Below, in pieces: positions 1-6,861 of a DNA stretch of 13,019 nucleotides (position 1 is its first letter; each line of letters starts with the position of its first letter). Source of the DNA: Gemmobacter sp. (GTDB taxonomy: Bacteria > Pseudomonadota > Alphaproteobacteria > Rhodobacterales > Rhodobacteraceae); the NCBI GenBank assembly GCA_003509785.1, contig DOMY01000037.1, positions 21,890-34,908 of the forward strand, written 5' to 3'. The notes under the pieces are model-generated. The model saw nothing but the letters and a program-made list of their open reading frames with translations. It was not told the origin of the DNA and made no database searches. The position numbers were made by a program, and so were the translations under genes.

Positions 1-42
1 GGCGAGGCCGGTCTGAATGAGGGTGATATTCGCTTTCGACAT
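1..42 (-). CDS. Partial unrecognised gene, first 14 codons, runs off the left edge
   Basis: An ATG at 42 opens a frame reading MSKANITLIQTGLA that continues past the window edge. An AGGGCG stretch seven bases upstream could serve as a ribosome site. It lies about 100 bases beyond the Mor-like gene on the same strand, where Mu-like phages switch from early to middle or late expression. It is therefore probably the first gene of the next transcription unit. Fourteen residues are too few to name a family. The start and orientation are inferred from the ribosome site and the context only. Confidence 0.5.
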   Translation of the reverse strand, partial: MSKANITLIQTGLA

Positions 43-77
43 CTGCGCGCCCTGTCAACTTCGGGCGCTGGATGCGA

Positions 78-95
78 TCCCGATCAGGATCGGGA
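78..95. promoter_or_regulatory. Perfect palindrome with two GATC sites, candidate operator
   Basis: Arms TCCCGATC and GATCGGGA are separated by two bases. The two-base spacer is too short for an RNA hairpin loop, so a dimeric protein-binding site fits better than a terminator. It lies 36 to 53 bases upstream of the start codon at 42, between an AT-rich -10-like element and that gene. Each arm carries one GATC. The element encodes its own D12-class adenine methyltransferase, so methylation-sensitive binding is possible. The binding partner (Mor-like protein, repressor or a host factor) is unknown. Confidence 0.45.
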
Positions 96-104
96 GTGCC
101 ACAC

Positions 105-117
105 ACTATATATATTA
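105..117 (-). promoter_or_regulatory. AT-rich -10-like element, candidate middle/late promoter
   Basis: On the minus strand this reads TAATATATATAGT, an isolated AT run in GC-rich surroundings just after the Mor-like gene. No good -35 hexamer lies 16 to 18 bases upstream. That is what is seen at the Mu middle promoter, which depends on Mor instead of a -35 contact. Any of several overlapping hexamers, such as TATAGT, could be the -10. The promoter role is inferred from position and composition. Confidence 0.4.
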
Positions 118-141
118 GGGCCGGGGATGCAGTCTGCGGGA

Positions 142-582
142 TCAATGCCGGGGTGGCAGATCGTCAAACATCGGCAGCAGGGGCTGTGCCGCGAGGTGAC
201 CGCTTTCGGACTGCATCTTGCTGCGCAGCTTATGCACCCAGGCAGCAGTCACACCAAACTGGACGGCGATATCATTGGCCGACCGCGTGGGGGCGGTCAA
301 TCCAGCTTCAAGGATGGCCGCGCGCAACAGGCTGGCCCGCTCTTGTGTTTCTCGGCCGCGCGGGCTGGGCATATCAAGGGCGGTGCCGCCAAAGCGGGCT
401 GACAACCACTCGGCCACCTCAAAACCCAGCTCGGCGGCCAGCCGCGACCCCACAGGACGCTTGGGGATATCGCGGCGCTGGCCACCGGCATTGGCCAGCA
501 GCCGCAGCACGGCTGCACGGCCAAGATCGCGCTCCAACTCGTCGATCCAGGCATCAATCGGCGCGCGGGCGGCGAGCGTCAT
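142..582 (-). CDS. Mor-like transcription activator (Mor/C family), end of the early operon
   Basis: 146 residues, close to Mu Mor and C in size. The N-terminal half (about 8-60) is helical. A short strand region around 63-72 (ARFGGTALDM) sits where Mor-family proteins have their strand, and a helix-turn-helix at about 101-121 (SANDIAVQFGVTAAWVHKLR) ends the conserved part. In Mu, Mor is an early product that activates the middle promoter. Here the gene directly follows gemA through an ATGA overlap, and a candidate -35-less promoter lies just downstream. The ATG at 582 is chosen for that overlap; the ribosome site is weak. Assignment rests on size, HTH layout and position. The sequence is divergent, so a generic HTH regulator is the alternative. 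Confidence 0.65.
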   Translation of the reverse strand: MTLAARAPIDAWIDELERDLGRAAVLRLLANAGGQRRDIPKRPVGSRLAAELGFEVAEWLSARFGGTALDMPSPRGRETQERASLLRAAILEAGLTAPTRSANDIAVQFGVTAAWVHKLRSKMQSESGHLAAQPLLPMFDDLPPRH

Positions 583-1028
583 TTCAAGGTCACCTTCGCG
601 CGCTTGCACATGTCCTTCAGGGCGCGCACCACATCGTTGATCTGGCCCGCATCCCGCAGGGCATCGATGTCGATCGGCACCGATTGCCATTTTCCCTCGA
701 AGCGGGACCGAACGAAGGCATTCAGCCCGGCCCGATCCGGGCGCGTCAAAGCACCCGCCTTGCCCAGCTGTGCCCAAAGCACATGGACAAAGCGCAGATC
801 GGCGCGCGGTGCCGGGGCGCGGCGGCCTTTCGAAGCCCCCTTGAAACCGGGTTTGAAGCCGCGTTGACGCAGCGCGGAAACCACCTTTTGCAGCTCGGCT
901 TCGGACATGTCGGCCATGCTGGCCTTGCCGGTGGCGACCAACTGCAGATCGTGGCGCATGTCGTCATCCAGCCCGATCTGCTTGCAGCCCAGATGGATCA
1001 TGCGCTTCAGGGAGGCGGCGTTGGTCAT
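579..1028 (-). CDS. gemA: GemA-like regulatory protein (Mu gp16 family)
   Basis: 149 residues, slightly shorter than Mu GemA. The N-terminal block (1-60) has the family pattern: a basic start, KQIGLDDDMRHDLQ, a TGK turn, then DMSEAELQKVVSALRQRGFK. After a basic linker (about 60-75) comes the second block, RFVHVLWAQLGKAGALTRPD, and a C-terminal ALRDAGQINDVVRALKDM helix. In Mu, GemA modulates host gene expression and DNA topology, and it is encoded just before Mor, as here. The ATG overlaps the stop of the ASCH-like gene as ATGA, and its own stop overlaps the Mor-like start the same way, indicating coupled translation. Family assignment is firm; the precise biochemical role is not known from sequence. 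Confidence 0.85.
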   Translation of the reverse strand: MTNAASLKRMIHLGCKQIGLDDDMRHDLQLVATGKASMADMSEAELQKVVSALRQRGFKPGFKGASKGRRAPAPRADLRFVHVLWAQLGKAGALTRPDRAGLNAFVRSRFEGKWQSVPIDIDALRDAGQINDVVRALKDMCKRAKVTLK

Positions 1029-1417
1029 TGCTGCACCCGTATAACAGGCACCCAGCGCACCAGAACACCCCGGAACTCTCTAGAGAGGCCATGAGAGGTG
1101 GCCCAGAATTCGGACATGGCGGCGAGGCTTTCGAAACCATCGGCCAGCGCAAATCGATCCATGTCCTCGACCATGGCACCATCAATCCAGATACCGACGA
1201 TCATCCCTTCGCTGTTGAAAACAATGGTGATCGGCTCGACAGATGTGCAAAGCGCATCGGGTGCGATCCTGACACAATTGGAGGACCGCATCCCGGCATA
1301 GAGTTGGATCATCTCGCCCGGCCGCGCATGGCGGCGCCGAGGTGCCCGTACGGTCTGTGCCTTGGAGCCATCTGCGATCTGGGCCGCGAACCGCTGCTTG
1401 AAGCTATATGCAACCAT
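1025..1417 (-). CDS. ASCH/PUA-like phage protein
   Basis: 130 residues beginning MVAYSFKQRFAAQIADGSKA. The block KAQTVRAPRRRHARPGEMIQLY at about 20-40 is the typical N-terminal part of ASCH-like proteins: a basic loop followed by a Pro-Gly-Glu turn and a strand leading into AGMRSSNC. ASCH folds resemble PUA domains and are thought to bind RNA or modified nucleotides; no substrate can be read here. The start at 1417 gives a TGATG overlap with the DUF2786 gene and a five-base spacing from GGAGG. The ATG one codon earlier (1420) would sit only two bases from that site. Similar small proteins are common in Mu-like early regions of alphaproteobacteria. Confidence 0.7.
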   Translation of the reverse strand: MVAYSFKQRFAAQIADGSKAQTVRAPRRRHARPGEMIQLYAGMRSSNCVRIAPDALCTSVEPITIVFNSEGMIVGIWIDGAMVEDMDRFALADGFESLAAMSEFWATSHGLSREFRGVLVRWVPVIRVQQ

Positions 1418-2094
1418 CATCCCCTCCCGATCTGGGCGCGCGGCGCAGCACCGGCCACACCATGCGACAGGGTGATCCGCCCGGCGGCGGCAAACCCGCT
1501 TTGGGCGGCATTGCCGAACCGCACCTTGCGCGTATTGAGGCTGACGTTCTGGGCGCCAGGGAAACGCGCATCCAGCACGGCCTTGGCCTGCGCTATCGCC
1601 CCGGCATCCATGCTGGCGGAAAACATCTCCAGCAGGCGCCCGCGCAGCCGGGCCACGAGGCCGACCGTGAAATCATGGCAGGCCTGCCGCCGGGTGGCGA
1701 CACTGCGCCGCCGCTGGAATTCAGCCTTGGTCCGGTAACGCTCCACTTCGCGGTCAACAGCCCGGTTCAGCACGACCACCAGATATTCCGCAATCTGCGG
1801 GCCGGGAGCCCGACCGACAAAGGTGATGACCGGCGACCATTCCAGACCCATGATCGCCGCCGTGTTGGTGCAGCGCGCCACTGTGCCCCAGAGCAGATCA
1901 CGCGGCGATTTGCCTTTGGTTTTCAGCCGGGCGGTGGCCTCCTCGATCTCGATTTCCAGCTCGCTCAGCCCATAGTCGCTCATCAGCTGGGCGGCACGGG
2001 CGGCGGCGGCCATAGCCTCCGCCTCCGATGCCCCGGCATCGCGCGCCTTGCGCAGCAGCGCGGCGATCCTTGCCTTGATTTCTTCGCTGGCCAT
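1417..2094 (-). CDS. DUF2786 family protein
   Basis: 225 residues. The N-terminal 45 residues match the DUF2786 pattern: a helix with IAALLRKARDAGASEAEAM, then an alanine-rich helix ending in LMSDYGLSE. The remainder (about 60-225) holds a region with an RCTNTAAIMG helix, a FVGRAPGPQIAEYLVVVLNRA segment and a basic stretch around 140 (YRTKAEFQRRRSVATRR). This layout occurs in many phage DUF2786 proteins. Their function is unknown; the basic surface suggests nucleic-acid contact, which is inference. The ATG at 2094 has GAGGG six bases upstream and starts seven bases after the DUF3164 stop. The stop overlaps the ASCH-like start. Confidence 0.75.
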   Translation of the reverse strand: MASEEIKARIAALLRKARDAGASEAEAMAAAARAAQLMSDYGLSELEIEIEEATARLKTKGKSPRDLLWGTVARCTNTAAIMGLEWSPVITFVGRAPGPQIAEYLVVVLNRAVDREVERYRTKAEFQRRRSVATRRQACHDFTVGLVARLRGRLLEMFSASMDAGAIAQAKAVLDARFPGAQNVSLNTRKVRFGNAAQSGFAAAGRITLSHGVAGAAPRAQIGRG

Positions 2095-2101
2095 GTCGCC
2101 C

Positions 2102-2728
2102 TCACAGATCCGAGAAGTTGAGCGAGATCTGCTCGCGCTTGTTGGTCTCCGGGTTGCGCCGGTAGAACCGCAGATAGGTCGCAGTGCCATCAACGTTCAG
2201 CGCCTCGGTCACAGCCTCCATGGCCCGTGCCCAGCCTGCATCCGGCACACCGTCGCGGTCTTTCATCGGGATCTTGCGCAAGCCCAGCACCCGCTGGGTA
2301 TCGATCCGTCCTGCCTTGTTTACCTGAAACGCATGTTCCACCAGCGCACGGATGCGCGGATCAATGTCACCCGCGTCCGCCCAGGCTTCGATACATTCGT
2401 CGATCAGCGCCTTGGCCGCTTGCAGCTCCACGCCGAAGCTCACCCGCTCGGCAACCGACACTTCAGCTTCGCAGCCCCCGTCAAAGCTCTTGATCGCAAA
2501 GCCGCCCTTTGCGCCGCCGATCTTCGCCCCGAACTTCTCGAAGATCAGCGTGCGGGCGGCATTCATTTCGCCCATGGCGCGGGTTTTGAAGGCCTCGATC
2601 TGCGCCTTCAGGAAGTCGGCCTCGTCGCAGAGCTGTTTGGCCAGCTCGTCCTTCATCTTGTCGCTTTCGGAAACCTGATCCACCGGGATCAGATGGCCTG
2701 CCGCGTTCTTCCACATCTCCGAGGTCAT
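2102..2728 (-). CDS. DUF3164 family protein of Mu-like phages
   Basis: 208 residues with the whole family pattern. There is an N-terminal WKNAAGHLIPVDQV turn, an acidic/basic coiled-coil-like helix (about 20-65), and GGAKGGFAIKSFDGG (about 70-85) leading into a strand. Then follow QAAKALIDECIEAWADAG (about 104-121), HAFQVNKAGRIDTQRVLGLR (about 133-152) and a C-terminal YLRFYRRNPETNKREQISLN. DUF3164 proteins are near-universal in Mu-like early operons, but no activity is established. The length agrees with the family. The start overlaps the XRE gene stop as ATGA. The gene occupies roughly the place where Mu carries gam, and no Gam-like protein is present elsewhere in this operon. Confidence 0.85.
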   Translation of the reverse strand: MTSEMWKNAAGHLIPVDQVSESDKMKDELAKQLCDEADFLKAQIEAFKTRAMGEMNAARTLIFEKFGAKIGGAKGGFAIKSFDGGCEAEVSVAERVSFGVELQAAKALIDECIEAWADAGDIDPRIRALVEHAFQVNKAGRIDTQRVLGLRKIPMKDRDGVPDAGWARAMEAVTEALNVDGTATYLRFYRRNPETNKREQISLNFSDL

Positions 2729-2991
2729 CGGATGGTTCCTTTCGTGTTTTCAGAGGGTTCGGAGAGCGAACGCTCCCCGAACAAGATCCAGTCCACCGGG
2801 ACGCTCAGCCCCTTGCCCAGGGCCGCCAGGGCCATGGTGCCGGGCAGGTGCTTGCCCGCCGCGTATTGTTCGATCGACGTCACCGGCAGGTTGCAAAGCC
2901 GTGCCGCCTCAAGGGGGCCACCAAACAACTCGCACAGGCCCTTGATGCGCTGCGCCACATGCACCGGATCGGTGGCGGGGTTAGGTTTCAT
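2725..2991 (-). CDS. Small XRE-type helix-turn-helix protein
   Basis: 88 residues. A five-helix XRE fold can be read from about 10-72: GGPLEAARLCNLPVTSIEQY gives the HTH, followed by AAGKHLPGTMALAALGKGLS and PVDWILFGE, the usual closing helix of phage XRE proteins. The tail is polar and short. It would be a DNA-binding regulator; the target is unknown. AAGGA lies nine bases before the ATG at 2991. The start overlaps the preceding gene by eleven bases, and the stop overlaps DUF3164 as ATGA. It is one of several small HTH proteins encoded together after B. Confidence 0.75.
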   Translation of the reverse strand: MKPNPATDPVHVAQRIKGLCELFGGPLEAARLCNLPVTSIEQYAAGKHLPGTMALAALGKGLSVPVDWILFGERSLSEPSENTKGTIR

Positions 2992-3361
2992 CGGGGGTGT
3001 CCTTCTTGCTGCGGGGGCAGGACCGGCAGGCGCGGAACATGCGCACCCGCTCGCTGTTTTCGTTGGAAAACGACCGCGACTTGCGCATCCAGTCCCGGCA
3101 ATCGGCGGTGCTGATCTCGCCCAAGGCCGGGCAGATCACGGTCGAGGCCATGAACACACCGCGCACAACCTCTTCAACCGCCTGCATGTCGCCGGGGTAT
3201 TTGTTGCGCAGGACGGTCGAAACCATGGCCGCAGAACGGTTCATACGCTTGGCAACCTTGTTCTGGCTGGTCTTGCCGCATTCTTCGGCCAGCAGGGCGA
3301 CCCAGTCAGGCAGCGCCTCGCCCCATGCAGCGCGGGCGATATCGAGAGGAGTGGACACCAT
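2981..3361 (-). CDS. HTH protein with C-terminal four-cysteine motif
   Basis: 126 residues. The middle (about 30-60) reads as a helix-turn-helix: SQNKVAKRMNRSAAMVSTVL followed by RNKYPGDM. The C-terminal part carries four cysteines, at 77 (ICPALGE), 88 (DCRDW), 112 and 115 (ACRSCP), plus a conserved-looking Ser/Asn-rich loop and Arg cluster between them. I recall this Cys pattern from HTH proteins of other Mu-like phages. It is suitable for binding a metal, probably zinc, but an iron-sulphur centre cannot be excluded. The ATG at 3361 forms a TGATG overlap with the winged-helix gene. It is likely a DNA-binding regulator of the early operon; the target is unknown. Confidence 0.75.
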   Translation of the reverse strand: MVSTPLDIARAAWGEALPDWVALLAEECGKTSQNKVAKRMNRSAAMVSTVLRNKYPGDMQAVEEVVRGVFMASTVICPALGEISTADCRDWMRKSRSFSNENSERVRMFRACRSCPRSKKDTPDET

Positions 3362-3948
3362 CACAGCCCGCCCTCCAGAGCATAGACCGCGCCGGTGTTC
3401 GGATCGTAGATCTGCCGCACCCGCTGCACCGGCGGCGCCTTGGGGCCGGACGAGCGGATCAGGCGATACCGGGCCACACGCGACAGATGGGGATCGGCCT
3501 TGACCAGCACCCGCAGATAGCCAGCGGCCAGCAGGCGCTTGCAATAGTCCTTCGCCGTGGCCTCCGGGATCTCGATCGAGGCATTCTGGATCAGGTCATG
3601 GCAGTCGAAATCCTTCAGGCCGACCATGGCCAACCAAAGTTGGCCGGTCACCTCGCCCTGGGTGACCGGGCTGCCATCCCGACGCACTCGCGGGGCATGA
3701 TGGCCGACATTCCTGACCAGCCGCCACGATCCAGCCTGCCCGACAGCAGCGGGGCAGGCATCCAGATAGCCGCCCGCCGTCAGGGCCTGCAGATAGCGCA
3801 GCACAGTGGAGCGGTGGATGCCGGTCTGATTGGCGATGGCCGAGACAGTGATCGTTTCAGGGGTCGCGCGCAGGGCCGCCCACATATCCTGACGGCCATC
3901 CCCGCCCTGGTCAGCCGGGCGACGGCCCGCCTTTTTCGCGGTGGCCAT
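3361..3948 (-). CDS. Tandem winged-helix DNA-binding protein of Mu-like phages
   Basis: 195 residues. Two winged-helix-like segments are visible. The first, about 22-80, has ITVSAIANQTGIHRSTVLRY as its HTH and a wing ending SWRLVRN. The second, about 100-165, is GQLWLAMVGLKDFDCHDL followed by EATAKDYCKRLLAAGYLRVL and YRLIRS. The N-terminus is basic. This two-domain arrangement resembles a conserved unnamed protein found after B in other alphaproteobacterial Mu-like phages (from memory of the family). The ATG at 3948 overlaps the B stop as TGATG, with GGAGG twelve bases upstream at the end of B. The GTG one codon earlier is the alternative start. Role: probably a DNA-binding accessory or regulator. 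Confidence 0.7.
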   Translation of the reverse strand: MATAKKAGRRPADQGGDGRQDMWAALRATPETITVSAIANQTGIHRSTVLRYLQALTAGGYLDACPAAVGQAGSWRLVRNVGHHAPRVRRDGSPVTQGEVTGQLWLAMVGLKDFDCHDLIQNASIEIPEATAKDYCKRLLAAGYLRVLVKADPHLSRVARYRLIRSSGPKAPPVQRVRQIYDPNTGAVYALEGGL

Positions 3949-4700
3949 CACATGATCCTCCGGGCCGAGGGCGCCTGTCCGGTCATCCAGCGGATATGCG
4001 GGATATCACCCGCGTCGATCACGGCCTTGCCTTCAGTGCGGGCGTAATCCTTGATCTGGTTCAGGTTCGACACGATGCGCCGCGCAACCGCCTGCGATTC
4101 CACCAGCACCTTCTGCAGCACGTCTTCGCTGATCGTCAGATCGCGGCATTTCAGGCTGGCCAAGATGCCCACTTCGCGCAGATCGGCGGGCTGGGCCGCC
4201 ACCCAATCCAGCATCCGGTTATGGACCCGCTCCCAGCGCCGCAGCGATTGGGGCAGCATTTCCTCACCGATCAGGATGATGGATGATCCATGCGCGCTCT
4301 CATAGAGGTCATGGACCAGCTTCATCATGCCGTCGGTGCAGAGGATATGCGCCTCGTCCAGCAGGAGCGGGCGACCGCTCTCCCCCAGCTCCTGCCCGAT
4401 CTTCTCGACACTGTCCGCGACCGTGCGGCCGGTGGGGATGCCCAGGTTCAGGCAGATCTTCTCGCACAGCGTCTTGCGGGTCCAGACCGACTTCACCTCG
4501 ACCCAGCAGGCCTTGGTGGCCTGCGTGTTGTAAAGTGCCGCCTGCGTCTTGCCGTAGCCCGAAAACCCGTGAAAGCAGGCCATCCCCGGCATGCCCTCGT
4601 CCCGCAATGTCACTTTGCGGATCAGCGCACCCAGCAGCATCACATTCCGCAGCGGTGCGACGTTTTTCACCATCCCGTTTTTTTCTGTTCCGTCCAACAT
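3948..4700 (-). CDS. B: MuB-like AAA+ ATPase, transposition target capture protein
   Basis: 250 residues. Walker A is GFSGYGKT at 45-52, Walker B is LLLDEAHIL at 112-120, and a sensor-1-like strand is IILIGEE at 141-147. A C-terminal helical bundle (about 185-235) ends the AAA+ module. In Mu, B forms ATP-dependent filaments on target DNA, stimulates the A transposase and protects nearby phage DNA from self-insertion. The gene follows the transposase by 55 bases with AGGAG five bases before the ATG, which fixes the start. Mu B is about 310 residues and has an N-terminal helix-turn-helix appendage. Here only about 44 residues precede Walker A, so that appendage is absent. IstB-type ATPases are the nearest alternative family; context decides for B. 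Confidence 0.9.
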   Translation of the reverse strand: MLDGTEKNGMVKNVAPLRNVMLLGALIRKVTLRDEGMPGMACFHGFSGYGKTQAALYNTQATKACWVEVKSVWTRKTLCEKICLNLGIPTGRTVADSVEKIGQELGESGRPLLLDEAHILCTDGMMKLVHDLYESAHGSSIILIGEEMLPQSLRRWERVHNRMLDWVAAQPADLREVGILASLKCRDLTISEDVLQKVLVESQAVARRIVSNLNQIKDYARTEGKAVIDAGDIPHIRWMTGQAPSARRIM

Positions 4701-4705
4701 GCTCA

Positions 4706-4710
4706 CTCCT
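4706..4710 (-). promoter_or_regulatory. Ribosome binding site fixing the B start
   Basis: AGGAG on the minus strand lies five bases before the ATG at 4700. In-frame codons further upstream lie within the transposase gene and would add low-complexity residues that do not resemble the Mu B N-terminus. This site therefore supports the short form of B. Confidence 0.7.
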
Positions 4711-4755
4711 CGTCTCAATCTGCCACCTTGGGGCCATGGGCCGCCGGCGGCTTTG

Positions 4756-6861
4756 TCATCCGATGGCCTGCGCGCCATGCCGATCGTAGAGATCGCGCTG
4801 CGCGAGATAGACCGGGTGGGTCTGCATCCGGCCCCAGAACTCGGCATCGGCGGCGGGGATATCCGCGCCGATGGCCATGCGGTCTTCGATGTCGATCATC
4901 CGCCAGAACCGGGCCACCTCGGGCGGCTGCGCCGGAGGTTCGGCCCGAGGTGCCGCGAAATCGACCTGCAGCACTGTCAGTTCCGCGTCGCGCGACGTGT
5001 CCGGCGCAGGCAGTGACCGCTCGATCAGCGGCTTGCGGATGCGCGCCGGGGCCAGTTCGACCACCTTTGCCTCGACCAGCGGGGTTTCGGGCTTGGGCAG
5101 GGCATTCAGTTCGGCGGCGATATCGCCCACCGACATCGGGCGCAGCGCTTCCAGCAGCCGCTTTTCGGCATTGCGGCGCTGACGCTTGGCGCGGGCTTCC
5201 AGCTTGGCGCCGACCAGATCGAAGAACCCCACTGGCTCGCGGCATTCCGCCGGGCCAAGGAACTCCCCGGCCAGCGAATAGACAAACACACCGGCATGCA
5301 GATCCTCGGGGTCGAACCGGGCCACGATCTTCTGGCCCGCATGTTCGTTCATCCAGGGCGCCCAATAGCCATTGCCGTGGATGCGCAGCTCGCCATGGGT
5401 GGCATGCAGCTTGCGCACCTCCTGACCCATCAGCCACAGCCGGTGCTGCTCTGCTGTCGCCTTGCGGATCTTCGCGACCTCATAGCTTTCGGCAAAGGTC
5501 TCGTCGAAGCTGCGCCCCTTGGCGGTGGGCGAGCTGCGGCCGGGGCGGGCATTATGCTTGCGGATGCCCTCGTCCAGCACGGCAAGGAATTCGGCCAGCG
5601 GAATGGCGCGAGACCCGTAATCCTCGGGTTTGGCCATTACATTCGGCCCGACATAGGCCCCGGCAAAGCGCGGATCTAGGGCGATCCGCTTGGCAAAATC
5701 CCGGAAACCGCGCTCGATCGGCTTGGCCTGACCATGCGCCGGCGTGGCCCAGTGGATCTGGATGCCCATCTGCGGCAACACGCCCAGCGGATCATCCTCG
5801 CGGATCTTGAAGCGAAACCGGGTCGGTGCGCCGCCAGTTAGCCATTTGTTGGCAAATTCCTTGCCGTTGTCGAAAAGGCAATGCCGGGGGATGCCCCAGG
5901 TCTCGATCAGCTCGCCAAAGGCCGACATGACTGCCACCTTGTTCGGGTCCAGATCAACGCGCCACGAAAGGATCTTGCCGGAATACAGATCCTGAAACGC
6001 CACGATCTGCGGCCGCACCGGCTTTTCGATGCCGGGCCACTGAACGAAGACATCGATCTTGTGGCAGTCGGCATTCACGCCTTCCAGCGCGGTCAGCGTC
6101 GAACGGTCGCGGATCTGCGGCGGGAAGCACTTCGCCAGCCCGGCCTCGCCTTCCTTGGCAAAAACCACCGTCACATGCGGAATATTGGCCTTGAACCAGC
6201 GATCAGCGCTGCGTTGCGACATATAGGCCCAGCCATTCGCGCGGCAGATATCCACCACATCGTCATAACTGGCGGCAAAGCTGACCGCAGGCCGCAGATA
6301 GGCTGCCTTCAGCCGGTCCAGAAACTGCGGGCTGCACTCAGCGCGCTTGCGCGTGGCAGTGCCGCTGCGATGCCGGGGAGCGAGATAGGGCAAGCGATCT
6401 GCCACATCCACACCTTCCACCCGCTCGAACCAGCCCCAGATCGTGCGCTCGCTCACCTTATGCTTCTGCGACGCCATGCCCACGGCAACCGACGTGCTGG
6501 CTGCCGGGGCCAGCGTTTCCACTTCCTGCAGGATCGACAGGGCGCGCTGCGCCTTGTCCTTAACGCTATCAGGCAGGCCATCGAACCATGCCCAGGTCTC
6601 CTCCCGACCAGGGCGCACCTTGGTCTCGACCGGATTGGCACGGGCGATCAGATCCCGCTGGGCGCGGGCCGGGAACAGCCGCCAGTGATATTCCCAGCCA
6701 CCACCCTGCGCCTGACGGCGGCGGGCATGCTCGGGATGGCCGCGCCAGCCCCAGCGCTTGGCATGGGCATCGACACCCTGCTGGCTGCTCGGCAGGTCGC
6801 GCAGCACAGCGGCGGCGATCTCTGGCGCAGTCCACCATTCTTTCAGCGGCATCCGGGTCAT
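4756..6861 (-). CDS. A: MuA-type DDE transposase
   Basis: 701 residues against 663 in Mu A. An N-terminal Mu-type winged-helix domain (about 6-75, EWWTAPEIAAA to PSSQQGVDAHAKRWGW) is followed by a second DNA-binding region (about 90-230). The RNase H-like core comes next, with D265 (NADCHKID), D331 (LFDNGKEF) and E383 (KPIERGF). The stretch from NKWLTGGAP (338) through FRFKIREDDP to AGAYVGPN (400) matches Mu A closely. The beta-barrel and C-terminal region follow, with VARFDPEDLHAGVFVYSL at 513-530 and a basic helix near 551-571. The protein pairs phage ends and catalyses strand transfer for integration and replicative transposition, aided by B. An AGGAGG nine bases upstream and an ATGA overlap with the ParB-like gene fix the start. 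All catalytic residues are present. Confidence 0.96.
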   Translation of the reverse strand: MTRMPLKEWWTAPEIAAAVLRDLPSSQQGVDAHAKRWGWRGHPEHARRRQAQGGGWEYHWRLFPARAQRDLIARANPVETKVRPGREETWAWFDGLPDSVKDKAQRALSILQEVETLAPAASTSVAVGMASQKHKVSERTIWGWFERVEGVDVADRLPYLAPRHRSGTATRKRAECSPQFLDRLKAAYLRPAVSFAASYDDVVDICRANGWAYMSQRSADRWFKANIPHVTVVFAKEGEAGLAKCFPPQIRDRSTLTALEGVNADCHKIDVFVQWPGIEKPVRPQIVAFQDLYSGKILSWRVDLDPNKVAVMSAFGELIETWGIPRHCLFDNGKEFANKWLTGGAPTRFRFKIREDDPLGVLPQMGIQIHWATPAHGQAKPIERGFRDFAKRIALDPRFAGAYVGPNVMAKPEDYGSRAIPLAEFLAVLDEGIRKHNARPGRSSPTAKGRSFDETFAESYEVAKIRKATAEQHRLWLMGQEVRKLHATHGELRIHGNGYWAPWMNEHAGQKIVARFDPEDLHAGVFVYSLAGEFLGPAECREPVGFFDLVGAKLEARAKRQRRNAEKRLLEALRPMSVGDIAAELNALPKPETPLVEAKVVELAPARIRKPLIERSLPAPDTSRDAELTVLQVDFAAPRAEPPAQPPEVARFWRMIDIEDRMAIGADIPAADAEFWGRMQTHPVYLAQRDLYDRHGAQAIG

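Noticed and set aside
53..58. Exact TTGACA on the minus strand, a possible -35 box
   Set aside because: No -10-like hexamer lies 16 to 18 bases downstream; that position falls in GC-rich sequence inside the next gene's first codons.
2048..3385. 445-codon plus-strand open frame
   Set aside because: It runs antisense to four real, overlapping minus-strand genes with recognisable families; the composition is typical of a shadow frame.
4290..5810. Long open frame on the plus strand (506 codons) antisense to the transposase and B genes
   Set aside because: It is rich in Arg, Pro, Ala and Ser without domains, as expected for the complement of GC-rich coding DNA. It overlaps two strongly supported genes and has no convincing ribosome site.
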